A stretch of DNA of 36,368 nucleotides, taken from Bacteroidota bacterium (lineage in GTDB: Bacteria > Bacteroidota > Bacteroidia > Cytophagales > Cyclobacteriaceae). How positions within the stretch are numbered: position 1 is the first letter of the stretch; each line of letters opens with the position of its first letter. Shown here piece after piece: positions 15,041-23,665 of the stretch. Position numbers and translations under genes: made by a program. The notes beneath the pieces were generated by a model that worked only from the letters and a program-made list of their open reading frames with translations, was not told where the DNA came from and did not search any database. The stretch lies in NCBI GenBank assembly GCA_016178785.1, contig JACOSO010000055.1, positions 1 to 36,368 of the forward strand, read 5' to 3'.

Positions 15041-15787
15041 TTACCAATGATCCTGCAGAACCTTGAAGGCGATGGCGAAGATCAACAATGCGGTGATTCG
15101 CTTGATGTAAATTTCGTTGAACCACTTTGCGCCAAGTCTGGAGCCGATCTGGCCACCAATAAAAACAGAAAGTAATAGAGGAGCCACGAAGTTCCAATCA
15201 ATGATTGATTTTTGCATCAACTGCCCTGCTAATCCGCTGATGGAATTAACGAGAATAAAAACGCTTGCCAACGCTGAAATCTTTTTTGCCTGATCCCAGT
15301 TCAATAAATGAAGAACTGGCGAAAGAAAAATCCCGCCACCAATGCTCACCATACCCGATAGAAAACCAATGCCTCCGCCCAATCCAATTTTAAAAATCGA
15401 TTTATCGTTTAGCACAGATAAATTTGCTTTGTTCTGAAAAGAGTTTTGAAACCAAAGGAAAATCGCAGCTACAATGAGCGAAAATCCGAGCATCACGAAA
15501 AAAGTATTTTGCTTCATTGGCCAATATCCACCCAGGAACGCCATCGGCACACTTGATAAAAGAAATGGCCAGTTTTTTTTCAAATCGAGCAATCCTTCTT
15601 TATAAAAAATAATTGTGCCGCTGGTCACTACCACAATATTGCAGAGCAAAGCTGTTGGCCTAAGCAATTCAAAGCTGACTGACATCACCGCAAGTAAAGC
15701 CAGGTAGCTTGTGCCTCCGCCAAAGCCTACGGAAGAATAGATCAATGCAATGATGAAAAAGGAAACGATAAGGATATAAAAATCCAT
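15041..15787 (-). CDS. TauE/SafE-family membrane permease
   Basis: This 248-residue protein of about eight membrane helices belongs to the TauE/SafE (formerly DUF81) family, members of which export sulfite or sulfonates. The two glycine-rich family motifs are present: VGFGGGTSYLALL (about 21-33) and LGGGIGFLSGMVSIGGGIFLSPVL (about 135-158), one per pseudo-repeat. Length is normal. There is no sulfur-metabolism gene nearby, so the substrate is open. The ATG at 15785-15787 lies just beyond a hairpin terminator that ends the upstream peptidase transcript, so it probably has weak read-through expression or a promoter overlapping the hairpin. Confidence 0.9.
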   Translation of the reverse strand: MDFYILIVSFFIIALIYSSVGFGGGTSYLALLAVMSVSFELLRPTALLCNIVVVTSGTIIFYKEGLLDLKKNWPFLLSSVPMAFLGGYWPMKQNTFFVMLGFSLIVAAIFLWFQNSFQNKANLSVLNDKSIFKIGLGGGIGFLSGMVSIGGGIFLSPVLHLLNWDQAKKISALASVFILVNSISGLAGQLMQKSIIDWNFVAPLLLSVFIGGQIGSRLGAKWFNEIYIKRITALLIFAIAFKVLQDHW

Positions 15788-15794
15788 GAGGAAA

Positions 15795-15825
15795 AAGAGT
15801 TAGGGCTGCCACGGAGGACAGCCCT
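15795..15825 (-). terminator. Intrinsic terminator between the S9 peptidase and TauE genes
   Basis: AGGGCTG (15802-15808) pairs with CAGCCCT (15819-15825) over a 10-base loop. On the minus strand the hairpin starts eight bases after the peptidase stop and is followed by AACTCTTTTTC. The TauE start codon is only seven bases past the T run. Confidence 0.65.
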
Positions 15826-15833
15826 GTTCATGT

Positions 15834-17768
15834 TCAGTTTCCCGCGGCTGAAGCAACCACTTCCCCTTTCAGATACTTATCCAAAAATTTCACAATCTCT
15901 TCATTGGCCTTAATGTTATTTTCTTTCTTTACGAAACCATGTCCCTCATCGGGGAAAACTACGTATTCTACGGGCACTCCGTTTTTCTTGGCGGCTGCAA
16001 TGATTTCATCTGATTCTACTTTCAACACACGTGGATCGTTACTTCCCTGTAATACGATAAATGGCTTTGTGATTTTGTCGGCATGAAATAATGGGCTCTT
16101 GTTGTAAAGGGCTACTGAGTCCTTTATAGGATCGCCCATTTCTGTGTACAACGCTTCGCGGAACGAAGCCCACCAGGGCGGAATGCTTTTCAGTGTACGC
16201 AACCAATTTGTTACGCCAAACAGGTTTACCCCTACTTTAAATTCTTCCGGAGTAAATGTGAGCGCAGCCATCGTCATATAGCCACCGTAACTTCCACCCA
16301 TAATGCCAATTTTGCTTGCGTCAACATAAGGAAGGTCTTCCAAAAGTTTTTTCGATGCAACGCAATCCTTCAAATCAGCGTCACCATGTTTGCGATCATC
16401 CGCGGCAAAAAATGATTTGCCGTAGCCCGAACTGCCACGGTTGTTCACAGCCAAAACAACGTAACCATGATTTACAATATGCTGCACCATTGCGCTATAG
16501 TTCAAACGGGTCTGTCCACCGGGGCCGCCATGAATTAACAGGATTGCCGGAGCCTTCTCTCCTTCGGCCAGTCCTAACGGCTTATACAGCAAGCAGGGAA
16601 TCTCCATATCATCGTAAGATTTGAACCTCACAACTTCACCGGCAACTAAGTCGATAGAATTAATTTCCTTACTCATTGTGTTGGTGAGTTGCTTCACTTC
16701 ATTCGTTTCAAAATTATAAACAAACAAATTACTGGGGGATTTAGAAGTGCTCACATAGAAGGTCATCAGTTTCTCACTATCCGAAATATTCACGCCAGTG
16801 ATGTCACCGTCAGGAAGGCCTGACAACTTAATAGGCTGATTTGTCGCTCCATCATAAATTTTAATTTCAGTACGCGCGTCATTGTTGATCGCTACCACCC
16901 GGTACTTACCATTACGCGATTGATAGGCATACATCAAATCCCAGGGGGATTCCTCAACTTTTTCGGTGGCTCCGCTCGCTATATCATAGCTTGCCAAATA
17001 CATAAACTCACTCCCATCGTTGGTGAGATAAAATAATTTTTTACCATCCTTACTAAAATATTGAGGGGAAAATTGCACGTCACCTTTGTGCTCTGAAAGC
17101 AGCTTAATTTTGCCCGTTTGGGTATCGAGCAAATGCATGTTGGAATTATTTGTAGTGATTGCTTTTGTAAGAGCCATGTAGCGATCATCATTTGATATTG
17201 CGGCTACATCTAATCCTTGTTCGTTCTTGTAAACCAAGGAGGCTGGATAAATTTTTGATTCGCTTTGCTTGCCATCCACTTGAACTTTATACAAGTCAAA
17301 ATACTGTTTGTCGCGTCCATTGGTCACATAGTACATCGATTTTTTATCGAAGCTCCAACCACCAAACTCAGCCTTTGCCGTGGAATCCTGGATCAAATCA
17401 TTCACATTTCCTTCGGGAGTCTGAACATACAAATGGGTGATCTCATTGCCACCCTTATCGCTTCCATATAAAATCCGATTATCGTTGGGGAAATAACTGT
17501 AGGAGAAAATCGCATTATCATCTGATTTTGTTAATTGCTTTTTCTCACCGGATTTTATATCGATTTCAAAAGCGTTATAAATTCCGGTTTCTTTACTGTT
17601 GATCAAAACTTTTGTCTCGTCAGGAGAAAAGGCGCTCCCGTTGATCTGAACAATATCCATGAATTGTGCCATGGAATATAAAGCTGGCTTTTTAGTCTCG
17701 GCTTGTTTACAACTATTGGAGAACAGAATTAAGAGTATTAGACAGCCAGAAAATGATTTTGTTTTCAT
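15834..17768 (-). CDS. S9-family prolyl oligopeptidase-like lipoprotein
   Basis: The protein has 644 residues. The signal peptide ends SNSCKQ with a lipobox cysteine at 20. Residues about 35-380 form a WD40-like beta-propeller with repeated F-S-x-D-x-x blades (FSPDETKVLINS, YFPNDNRILYGSD, FSKDGKKLFYLTND). The C-terminal alpha/beta-hydrolase domain has HGGPGG (oxyanion region), GGSYGG with nucleophile Ser493, SNDPRV with Asp578, and DEGHGF with His610, a complete catalytic triad. It should cleave short peptides, probably at the cell envelope. The exact specificity (dipeptidyl, acylaminoacyl or oligopeptidase) cannot be read from the motifs alone. Its transcript probably ends at the hairpin at 15802-15825. 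Confidence 0.94.
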   Translation of the reverse strand: MKTKSFSGCLILLILFSNSCKQAETKKPALYSMAQFMDIVQINGSAFSPDETKVLINSKETGIYNAFEIDIKSGEKKQLTKSDDNAIFSYSYFPNDNRILYGSDKGGNEITHLYVQTPEGNVNDLIQDSTAKAEFGGWSFDKKSMYYVTNGRDKQYFDLYKVQVDGKQSESKIYPASLVYKNEQGLDVAAISNDDRYMALTKAITTNNSNMHLLDTQTGKIKLLSEHKGDVQFSPQYFSKDGKKLFYLTNDGSEFMYLASYDIASGATEKVEESPWDLMYAYQSRNGKYRVVAINNDARTEIKIYDGATNQPIKLSGLPDGDITGVNISDSEKLMTFYVSTSKSPSNLFVYNFETNEVKQLTNTMSKEINSIDLVAGEVVRFKSYDDMEIPCLLYKPLGLAEGEKAPAILLIHGGPGGQTRLNYSAMVQHIVNHGYVVLAVNNRGSSGYGKSFFAADDRKHGDADLKDCVASKKLLEDLPYVDASKIGIMGGSYGGYMTMAALTFTPEEFKVGVNLFGVTNWLRTLKSIPPWWASFREALYTEMGDPIKDSVALYNKSPLFHADKITKPFIVLQGSNDPRVLKVESDEIIAAAKKNGVPVEYVVFPDEGHGFVKKENNIKANEEIVKFLDKYLKGEVVASAAGN

Positions 17769-17871
17769 AATGTTGGTTTTGAAATTTTAAGGTACTAAAA
17801 GTGAATCATACCCAAAAAAAATGATGTGCAGAAAGGCTGTAACTGAGTCTTTTTAACTCAGATTGCGGGAT

Positions 17872-17899
17872 AAAAAAAGCAGTCATTTGGATAACTGCT
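17872..17899 (-). terminator. Intrinsic terminator of the tRNA gene
   Basis: On the minus strand AGCAGT, a 10-base loop (TATCCAAATG) and ACTGCT form a stem, followed directly by seven T. It begins 12 bases after the tRNA discriminator base. A second small stem, CTGAGT/ACTCAG, lies at 17843-17861. Confidence 0.85.
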
Positions 17900-17910
17900 T
17901 GCGAAGGAAG

Positions 17911-17984
17911 TGGGCCCTGCTGGGAACGATCCAGCGACCCTCAGATTATGAGTCTGATGCTCTAACCAGCTGAGCTAAGGGCCC
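17911..17984 (-). tRNA. tRNA with anticodon CAT (elongator Met, or Ile2)
   Basis: The 74-base gene folds perfectly. The acceptor stem is GGGCCCT/AGGGCCC, the D stem GCTC/GAGC with loop AGCTGGTTA, the anticodon stem TCAGA/TCTGA with loop CTCATAA (anticodon at 17948-17950), the variable region GGGTC, the T stem GCTGG/CCAGC, and the discriminator A. CCA is not encoded (ACTT follows). The paired G1-C72 end rules out initiator tRNA-Met. A CAT anticodon can also belong to tRNA-Ile2, whose C34 is converted to lysidine, and I cannot exclude that. The T loop reads ATCGTTC rather than TTCRANY. It has its own promoter (18005-18036) and terminator (17872-17899). Confidence 0.95.
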
Positions 17985-18004
17985 TAATTTTAGCTTCAAA
18001 AACA

Positions 18005-18036
18005 CAAAGATATTCTAAACAACTTTCAATCACCAA
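18005..18036 (-). promoter_or_regulatory. Promoter of the tRNA gene
   Basis: On the minus strand TTG (18036-18034), a 21-base spacer and TATCTTTG (18012-18005) match the Bacteroidota promoter consensus. The -7 element ends 20 bases before the tRNA 5' end. The same octamer TATCTTTG is used in front of dnaG. Confidence 0.65.
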
Positions 18037-18067
18037 TTCCCTTGGTTGGTCTCTTAGCAATGTGTTT

Positions 18068-18097
18068 TTGAAAACGAGGTGCAATGTTACATATTTG
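18068..18097 (+). promoter_or_regulatory. Promoter of the HAD-site-2 protease operon
   Basis: TTG (18068-18070), a 19-base spacer and CATATTTG (18090-18097) match the consensus with one mismatch. Transcription would begin about six bases later, just upstream of the TTG start codon at 18116. That decides against the longer ORF, which begins with GTG at 18062 upstream of this promoter. Confidence 0.5.
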
Positions 18098-18115
18098 CGG
18101 CCTTATCTCACAATC

Positions 18116-18736
18116 TTGATCTCATCCAATATAAAAAATCTCATCTTCGACCTTGGCGGGGTGATCATGGACCTGGATTTTTCTAAAACACATCAGGCAT
18201 TCTCTCGTCTTTCAGGAATCCCTGTAGAAGAACTGAAGGGAAAAATCCACACAACCGATTTCTTCAGTGAATATGAAAAGGGACAGATGAATGATCGGGA
18301 ATTTCGTGACCGGATTCGTTCATTTCTCAATTGCAATGCCACTGATGCCGAAATTGACAAAGCATGGAACGCCTTACTTCTTGATATTACTCAAAGGAGA
18401 TTCGATCTACTGCTCCAACTTAAATCGAGTTATAAGACTTTCTTATTGAGCAACACTAATAATATCCACCTCGAAGAAGTTAACAAAATCGTTTTCAAAT
18501 CTTCGGGAGAAAAATCGCTTGATCCGTTTTTTCATAGGGCCTACTTTTCTAATCTGATGAAGATGCGAAAACCTGACGAAGAGATTTTTAGTTGTGTTTT
18601 AAAAGAAAATAATTTAAAAGCCAACGAAACACTTTTCATGGACGACATCCTTGAGAACATTAACGGAGCAAAATCCGTTGGCATTCAAACCATTCACATC
18701 ACTTCTACCAACCAGATTCTATCTTTGTTTTCATGA
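18116..18736 (+). CDS. HAD-superfamily phosphatase (YihX-like)
   Basis: From the TTG at 18116 the protein is 206 residues, beginning (M)ISSNIKNLIFDLGGVIMDLD. An upstream in-frame GTG (18062) exists, but a promoter candidate lies between the two. Motif I is FDLGGV, where the usual second aspartate of DxD is replaced by glycine, as in the YihX-like group. Motif II is FLLSNTN. The motif III lysine lies in KMRKPDEEIF, and motif IV is LFMDDILENINGA. A helical cap lies between motifs I and II. YihX-type enzymes dephosphorylate sugar phosphates; the substrate here is unknown. Its TGA overlaps the ATG of the next gene (ATGA), so it is coupled to the site-2 protease. Confidence 0.88.
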   Translation: MISSNIKNLIFDLGGVIMDLDFSKTHQAFSRLSGIPVEELKGKIHTTDFFSEYEKGQMNDREFRDRIRSFLNCNATDAEIDKAWNALLLDITQRRFDLLLQLKSSYKTFLLSNTNNIHLEEVNKIVFKSSGEKSLDPFFHRAYFSNLMKMRKPDEEIFSCVLKENNLKANETLFMDDILENINGAKSVGIQTIHITSTNQILSLFS

Positions 18737-19881
18737 ACCCGAAACTCAAATCGTATTTAATTCATAGCTCACTTTTCATTGTCACTTTTATAACGACAAC
18801 CCTGGCGGGCGCTGAGTGGACTTACGGCAAATCGATTTTTTTTACGGAAAATTATTCGTGGGCCGATTTTGCCAGCGGCCTTCCCTACTCCATCTGCTTC
18901 TTGATGATCCTCACGTGCCACGAGTTTGGTCATTACTTCACCGCTGTATATTATAGAGTAAAAACCACATTGCCCTATTACATCCCACTGCCTCCATTTG
19001 GTTTTTTGCTCGGAACGCTGGGCGCACTTATTCGCATCAAACAACCGATTCAAACCAACAGGCAGCAGTTTGATATCGGTATCGCGGGGCCTTTGGCGGG
19101 ATTAGTCGTGGCGTTGGGTTTTCTGATTTACGGATTCATGACGCTCCCTCCTCCAGATTACATTTTTCAATTCCATCCCGAATATCAAAAGTATGGACTC
19201 GATTACGCCAAACACGTTTACGATCCGTCAACTATGCCCGAAAACACAGTTGATGTTATCATTGGCAAAAACATGCTTTTTGTTTTTCTGGAAAAGACCT
19301 TTGCAGACCCCTCAAGGATGCCTAATCCGCATGAGATCATGCACTATCCTTTTCTGTTTGCAGGGTTTCTTTCGCTCTTATTTACGGGTCTAAACTTGTT
19401 GCCTATAGGCCAACTTGATGGCGGTCATGTGCTCTATGGATTGGTCGGTTATCGGTGGCACAAGATCATCGCAACAATAGTTTTCTTTACCATTCTTTTC
19501 ATTACCGGACTTGGCTATATAGAACCAAATTGGCCGATCGAAAAGATTGCATGGCAAGGCGGCCTTTACCTATTATTTCTGTTCATGGCCATGCGAAGTA
19601 TTTTTGAAAAGAGAAGCGATCGACTGATGTATGCCCTGATTATTTTCACAACTCAATACATCACGAGTTGGCTGTTACCCACTGTGCATGGTTACTCGGG
19701 GTGGTTTTTATTCACAATGCTCATCGGTTTTTTTGTTGGTGTACCTCATCCTCCTTCTGCGATCGAACAACCCCTCGACACTTCAAGAAAAATTCTGGGC
19801 TGGTTTGCTCTGCTTGTGTTTTTCCTTTGTTTAACACCAGATCCCATCAGTCTTATAGCGCCAACTACGGCAACACCATAA
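18733..19881 (+). CDS. Site-2 protease-like membrane metalloprotease (M50)
   Basis: The protein has 382 residues with about eight membrane helices. The zinc site is CHEFGHYF (H63, E64, H67) in a membrane segment. The third ligand is in NLLPIGQLDGGHVLYG (D229), the standard M50 arrangement. The segment YYIPLPPFGFLLGTLGALIRIK (81-102) is typical of the Bacteroidota/plant EGY-like subgroup. Unlike RseP there is no PDZ domain visible. The enzyme should cut within membrane helices, as in release of anti-sigma factors or signal peptide remnants, but no substrate is encoded nearby. It is translationally coupled to the HAD gene, and its 3' end overlaps the convergent T9SS protein gene by 17 bases. 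Confidence 0.92.
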   Translation: MNPKLKSYLIHSSLFIVTFITTTLAGAEWTYGKSIFFTENYSWADFASGLPYSICFLMILTCHEFGHYFTAVYYRVKTTLPYYIPLPPFGFLLGTLGALIRIKQPIQTNRQQFDIGIAGPLAGLVVALGFLIYGFMTLPPPDYIFQFHPEYQKYGLDYAKHVYDPSTMPENTVDVIIGKNMLFVFLEKTFADPSRMPNPHEIMHYPFLFAGFLSLLFTGLNLLPIGQLDGGHVLYGLVGYRWHKIIATIVFFTILFITGLGYIEPNWPIEKIAWQGGLYLLFLFMAMRSIFEKRSDRLMYALIIFTTQYITSWLLPTVHGYSGWFLFTMLIGFFVGVPHPPSAIEQPLDTSRKILGWFALLVFFLCLTPDPISLIAPTTATP

Positions 19882-21670
19882 TTTTTTCGGACCGCCACTG
19901 CGTTCCGCTGAAATAACGCGCCAGATAAATTCCGGCAGAAGGATTACGCAAAGTTACTTGTGTTGATTCGAATGAATCTTCTTGCACAAATGAAACGGGC
20001 CGCCCCGTTACATCAACGATTTGCAAATTTTCAACAAGCTGGGGCAGATAAAAAATTCCGTGGTTAGGATTCGGGTGGGCAAAAAGTTTTTTCTCTTCCA
20101 CTTCAGTGAGTGGCCCTTTTGCCTTAGCGGAATTGCCGAATACGGGCCTAATCATCAGGTTTTGACTGACAACCACTGATTCGCCCAAAGTCACACGAGT
20201 AAATTTATTACTCTCAGTTCTGCCCACGGTTAAATCTTGTTGCGTTAGAACAATGGGGTTCTTCGTGGTAGCATCTAATACCTGATTATCTAAAATCATT
20301 AGTTGCAATACCTGATTAGTCTCATCACCTACGTGAGGAAAATAAAAATCCACCGCCACTAATGTATCTGACTTTGAGTACATCATATCAAACTGATATG
20401 CCAGGTAATTGCCGGGATTGGTAAGCGTAGCGGCATATTCGGCTACGCCATCATCGTAAGCGTAGTAATTACTGAAAATAAAATTGGTGCTGGTGGTATC
20501 GTTGTACCTGAATTCAATTGGTTTATAAACGACCGTGTCATAATCACCGGTATTGACATCGATTTTATTTACATGATCGCCTGAGTTCAGCTTAAATAGA
20601 AATTTCATAGCAATCGAATCAATGTGCGAATCAAATGAAGTGAATGAGGGGAGTGAATTTAATGCGACCACAGAAGGAAAATCATAATGAACTAATATAC
20701 CAGGCACGGAGTCAAGCTGTGAGGTGCTTGGAGGGCTGACCACTTTATTGAGACGTGTAGTTGTCCTTAAGCGCACAATTAAACTAGTTGGTTGAAAGCG
20801 AGGCGAAGACTGATCCTTACGTTGATTAGTCAACACTAGCTTTGGGGTATTTAAAAGTGAATCACCTTTTGATATCAAGTGCTTCGCAGGAATTGAATTG
20901 TATTGTTTCAGGAATGACGTAAGCGGAGCTGCTATGGCACGATCCGGAATATCGGCATACTTTGGTGAATATTGGCCCTTTCCATTATTGACATAAACAT
21001 AATCCAAATTCCATGTATCAAATGGCCCGGAGAGGCGCGCAAAATTCTGAAAGCGAAATTGAAAGTCGTTGTGAAAACAACTACTGCAGTTGGCTTTAAC
21101 AAATATTTTTACAGGAACGAATTTCGTTTTATCTTTCAATGTATCGTACTGCACGGTCCACACTTTTTTCCAGGTGGTGGAATCTTGTTTAAACCAAAGT
21201 GAAAACTCATCCTGTGGGTCGGGCGGCTCACCATTACCCTGGTATTGATAGTAGAAGAAAATGAAAACAGAATCCTGACGAGACGGATCGACCAAGTCCA
21301 TTCGAATGGGGCGCGAAATCAATTTGTCGGCTACACCTTTGGCCAAAGCAAGATTAACACTGTAAGGTTTGCCCAACGAATCGATGCCATCAAAAGTAGC
21401 CACCTTCAGTGTGGGGGGATTGATACCCATGCCCGTGTTCACCCAAACCGAATGACCATACTGCCACAAGCTATCATGCGGATAATTTTTGGAATAATTG
21501 TTAAACGAAAAATCGTCCCAGAACGGTAGCTTCATGGCCGAAAGGCTCTGAACGCGTGTCGCTTGATTTCTCTTTTGCAATGTTGTCTGTTGCACAATCG
21601 AAACCTGTTTCAATTGCGCATAAGAAAGGCTGCAACAAAAAAAGAAACTGAAAAGAAAAAATAATCTCAT
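19865..21670 (-). CDS. T9SS-exported cell-surface protein with type A sorting domain
   Basis: I choose the ATG at 21668-21670 (MRLFFLFSFFFCCSLSYAQ), which gives a clear signal peptide; the open frame extends 33 residues upstream into the PASTA gene. The protein is 601 residues. Residues about 30-190 (PFWDDFSFNNYS, FDGIDSLGKPY, WFKQDSTTWKKVW) look like a concanavalin/jelly-roll domain. The C-terminal about 75 residues (AHPNPNHGIFYLPQ...GIYLARYFSG...EKIMVLP) form the type A T9SS sorting domain. It should be secreted across the outer membrane and anchored at the surface. Function is unknown. It starts two bases after the PASTA stop, so it is the last gene of the ddl operon. Confidence 0.88.
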   Translation of the reverse strand: MRLFFLFSFFFCCSLSYAQLKQVSIVQQTTLQKRNQATRVQSLSAMKLPFWDDFSFNNYSKNYPHDSLWQYGHSVWVNTGMGINPPTLKVATFDGIDSLGKPYSVNLALAKGVADKLISRPIRMDLVDPSRQDSVFIFFYYQYQGNGEPPDPQDEFSLWFKQDSTTWKKVWTVQYDTLKDKTKFVPVKIFVKANCSSCFHNDFQFRFQNFARLSGPFDTWNLDYVYVNNGKGQYSPKYADIPDRAIAAPLTSFLKQYNSIPAKHLISKGDSLLNTPKLVLTNQRKDQSSPRFQPTSLIVRLRTTTRLNKVVSPPSTSQLDSVPGILVHYDFPSVVALNSLPSFTSFDSHIDSIAMKFLFKLNSGDHVNKIDVNTGDYDTVVYKPIEFRYNDTTSTNFIFSNYYAYDDGVAEYAATLTNPGNYLAYQFDMMYSKSDTLVAVDFYFPHVGDETNQVLQLMILDNQVLDATTKNPIVLTQQDLTVGRTESNKFTRVTLGESVVVSQNLMIRPVFGNSAKAKGPLTEVEEKKLFAHPNPNHGIFYLPQLVENLQIVDVTGRPVSFVQEDSFESTQVTLRNPSAGIYLARYFSGTQWRSEKIMVLP

Positions 21671-21671
21671 G

Positions 21672-22481
21672 TCAGGGGTTCCCTTCATTCTCTTTTTCTG
21701 CTGGTTTGTAACCTTTGGGTGCCACCCACAAATTAATAGGATCACCCACACGTACAGAGTCACCTGCAAGAGGTTCCTGCTTAAAAACGAATGGTTTCAC
21801 ACCTGTAGTATCTGCATCTTCAGCTAATTCTACTTTTCCAAGGTGCAAATTCCATCCTGCAATCTTTTCCAAAGCTGTCTCGTAAGAGTCTCCTACCAAA
21901 TTGCCAATCGTAAAATCTGCCGGGCCATTGCCATCACCAACGACAAGATCGATCACAGAGCCTTTAGGCAATCGCATTCCCGCCTCTATCGGCAATCCAT
22001 GAAACCTGAACTCTTTCACCAGATTTTTAAAAGGGCTTGCTTCATAATAAATCATTCCCAGTTTAAGCTCATTGCTCTTTAATACAGCTCGAGCATTCGC
22101 CAGCGAGCCATCTGTAAGATCGGGCATTGGCAGCGTGGGTGGCGATACCCGGTTGAGCGAAACATAAATAATTCTATTCTCCTTTACCTTCGAGCCTACA
22201 GCAGGAAACTGACGAAGTACACTCAATGGCGGCAGTGAATCGCTGTAGGCTGAGTCATTTAGGGTATAACGAAGTTTGTGATCTTGTAAAAATTTTTCGA
22301 GGTCTTCAATTTTTATCCCCTTCAAATCAGGTACTTCTACAAACTCACCATGATTGGTGATATTGGGTAGGTAGATATAAAAATAGATGATACCGAAAAA
22401 TAAAAGTATGCCAACAGTTATACCAAGGTGCTTAAGCAAATCCTTGACAGAATCTCCTTTAAAATATTTATCAATTTTCAT
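21672..22481 (-). CDS. PASTA-domain membrane protein
   Basis: The ATG at 22479-22481 gives 269 residues (MKIDKYFKGDSVKDLLKH); the longer open frame overlaps ddl and is less likely. One membrane helix (about 17-37) follows a short cytoplasmic tail. Three extracytoplasmic PASTA repeats follow: VPDLKGIKIEDLEKFLQ..., MPDLTDGSLANARAVLK..., and IGNLVGDSYETALEKIAG.... Each ends with the usual V-x-V-K-G/V-x-D strand. PASTA domains bind muropeptides and uncrosslinked peptidoglycan. In Bacteroidota such a gene often lies beside ddl, which it does here (32 bases downstream). No kinase domain is attached, unlike in Gram-positive PASTA kinases. Confidence 0.92.
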   Translation of the reverse strand: MKIDKYFKGDSVKDLLKHLGITVGILLFFGIIYFYIYLPNITNHGEFVEVPDLKGIKIEDLEKFLQDHKLRYTLNDSAYSDSLPPLSVLRQFPAVGSKVKENRIIYVSLNRVSPPTLPMPDLTDGSLANARAVLKSNELKLGMIYYEASPFKNLVKEFRFHGLPIEAGMRLPKGSVIDLVVGDGNGPADFTIGNLVGDSYETALEKIAGWNLHLGKVELAEDADTTGVKPFVFKQEPLAGDSVRVGDPINLWVAPKGYKPAEKENEGNP

Positions 22482-22513
22482 CCCTTTTATAATTGACCCG
22501 TTGCTATTACTTT

Positions 22514-23590
22514 TTAATACTTCAACGATGATGAATAACCACGACTGGCGCGTTGCGAAATTTTGTACCGTTCTTCGGCCAGCCCCACCAGTTTGGTAAT
22601 GAGATTTGTAAAACCGATACCGCGTTCTTTCCACATCATAGGGAACATACTGGAGTTGGTGAAGCCCGGAATGGTATTAATCTCATTCACAAAAACCTTT
22701 CCATCGGCTGTCAAAAATAAATCAACTCGGGCAAAGTCTTCGCAGCATAAAGTCTGGAACGCTTTCACCGAAAGTTCTTGAATCTTCTTTGAGATGGTTC
22801 TGCTCAGCTTTGCCGGTACGTCAATTTTCACCGCTTCTCCATCAACATATTTTGCATCGAATGTATAGAATTCATAATTTTTGCTGATGATGATCTCGCC
22901 CGGCAATGAGGCTTTGGCCGGTGCATTACCTAACACAGCACATTCGATCTCGCGTCCTTTAACAAATTTTTCAAAGAGAATGCAATCGTCATAACGAAAC
23001 CCTTCAGCTACTGCCTTGTCAAAATCCTGTTTTGATTTGACCTTTGAAACTCCAACCGATGAACCAAGGCTCGCTGACTTTACCATGAAAGGCAATCCCA
23101 ATTCTTTTTTAATCGATTCAAAATTTATTTTTTTTCTATCAGCAAAGAATGCGAACTGAAAATCAGCTACAGGCAGGCCGGCTTCTTTTAGCATTTTCTT
23201 GGCGATCAATTTATTCATCGACATGGCCGAGCCTAACACGCCCGTGCCCACTATCGGCACATCAATGGCCTTGAGTAATCCCTGAATACTTCCATCTTCA
23301 CCGTCAGTTCCGTGAAGTACAGGAAAAACAATATCGGGTATAACGCTCCTCGACTTTGATTTAAAAACCGGTTTGCGGGCATTTAGCTGCACAGATAGTT
23401 TCTCGCCTTTCTTTATTTCGGATGAGACTTTTTTTGTAAGCCGCCACTCTCCTTTGTCGGTAATGCCGATCAGAACAGGCTTGAATTTCTTTTGATCGAT
23501 GAATTGAAAAATATTTCGCGCTGAATTTATTGAAACGCCATGCTCTACCGAGCGGCCCCCGTAGAGTATTGCAATCTTCTTTTTGGCCAT
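22514..23590 (-). CDS. ddl: D-alanine--D-alanine ligase
   Basis: This 358-residue ATP-grasp enzyme joins two D-alanines for peptidoglycan precursors in the cytoplasm. Visible motifs are YGGRSVEHGVSINSARNI (10-27) with the substrate-binding E of the first signature, VFPVLHGTDGEDGSIQGLL, VGTGVLGSAMSMNK, the ATP-grasp loop PFMVKSASLGSSVGVSKV, and the C-terminal signature DLFLTADGKVFVNEINTIPGFTNSSMFPMMW, which holds the metal ligands. Length is normal. It heads an operon with the PASTA and T9SS protein genes and has a promoter candidate at 23614-23643. Confidence 0.97.
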   Translation of the reverse strand: MAKKKIAILYGGRSVEHGVSINSARNIFQFIDQKKFKPVLIGITDKGEWRLTKKVSSEIKKGEKLSVQLNARKPVFKSKSRSVIPDIVFPVLHGTDGEDGSIQGLLKAIDVPIVGTGVLGSAMSMNKLIAKKMLKEAGLPVADFQFAFFADRKKINFESIKKELGLPFMVKSASLGSSVGVSKVKSKQDFDKAVAEGFRYDDCILFEKFVKGREIECAVLGNAPAKASLPGEIIISKNYEFYTFDAKYVDGEAVKIDVPAKLSRTISKKIQELSVKAFQTLCCEDFARVDLFLTADGKVFVNEINTIPGFTNSSMFPMMWKERGIGFTNLITKLVGLAEERYKISQRASRGYSSSLKY

Positions 23591-23613
23591 GAATCAGGTC
23601 AGGTTTTATTTCC

Positions 23614-23643
23614 CAAAGATGTTCAGGTTTTAGGGCTTTTCAA
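23614..23643 (-). promoter_or_regulatory. Promoter of the ddl operon
   Basis: On the minus strand TTG (23643-23641), a 19-base spacer and CATCTTTG (23621-23614) give one mismatch to TAnnTTTG. The -7 element ends 24 bases before the ddl ATG. Confidence 0.5.
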
Positions 23644-23665
23644 TACGCTGAATGATTTTTTTCGA

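Noticed and set aside
17843..17861. Second hairpin (CTGAGT/ACTCAG) after the tRNA as an independent terminator.
   Set aside because: The stem is six pairs, and on the minus strand it is followed by TTACAGCC without a T run; the hairpin at 17872-17899 is sufficient.
18062..18115. N-terminal extension of the HAD protein from GTG at 18062.
   Set aside because: The 18 residues have no family counterpart and precede the promoter elements at 18068-18097.
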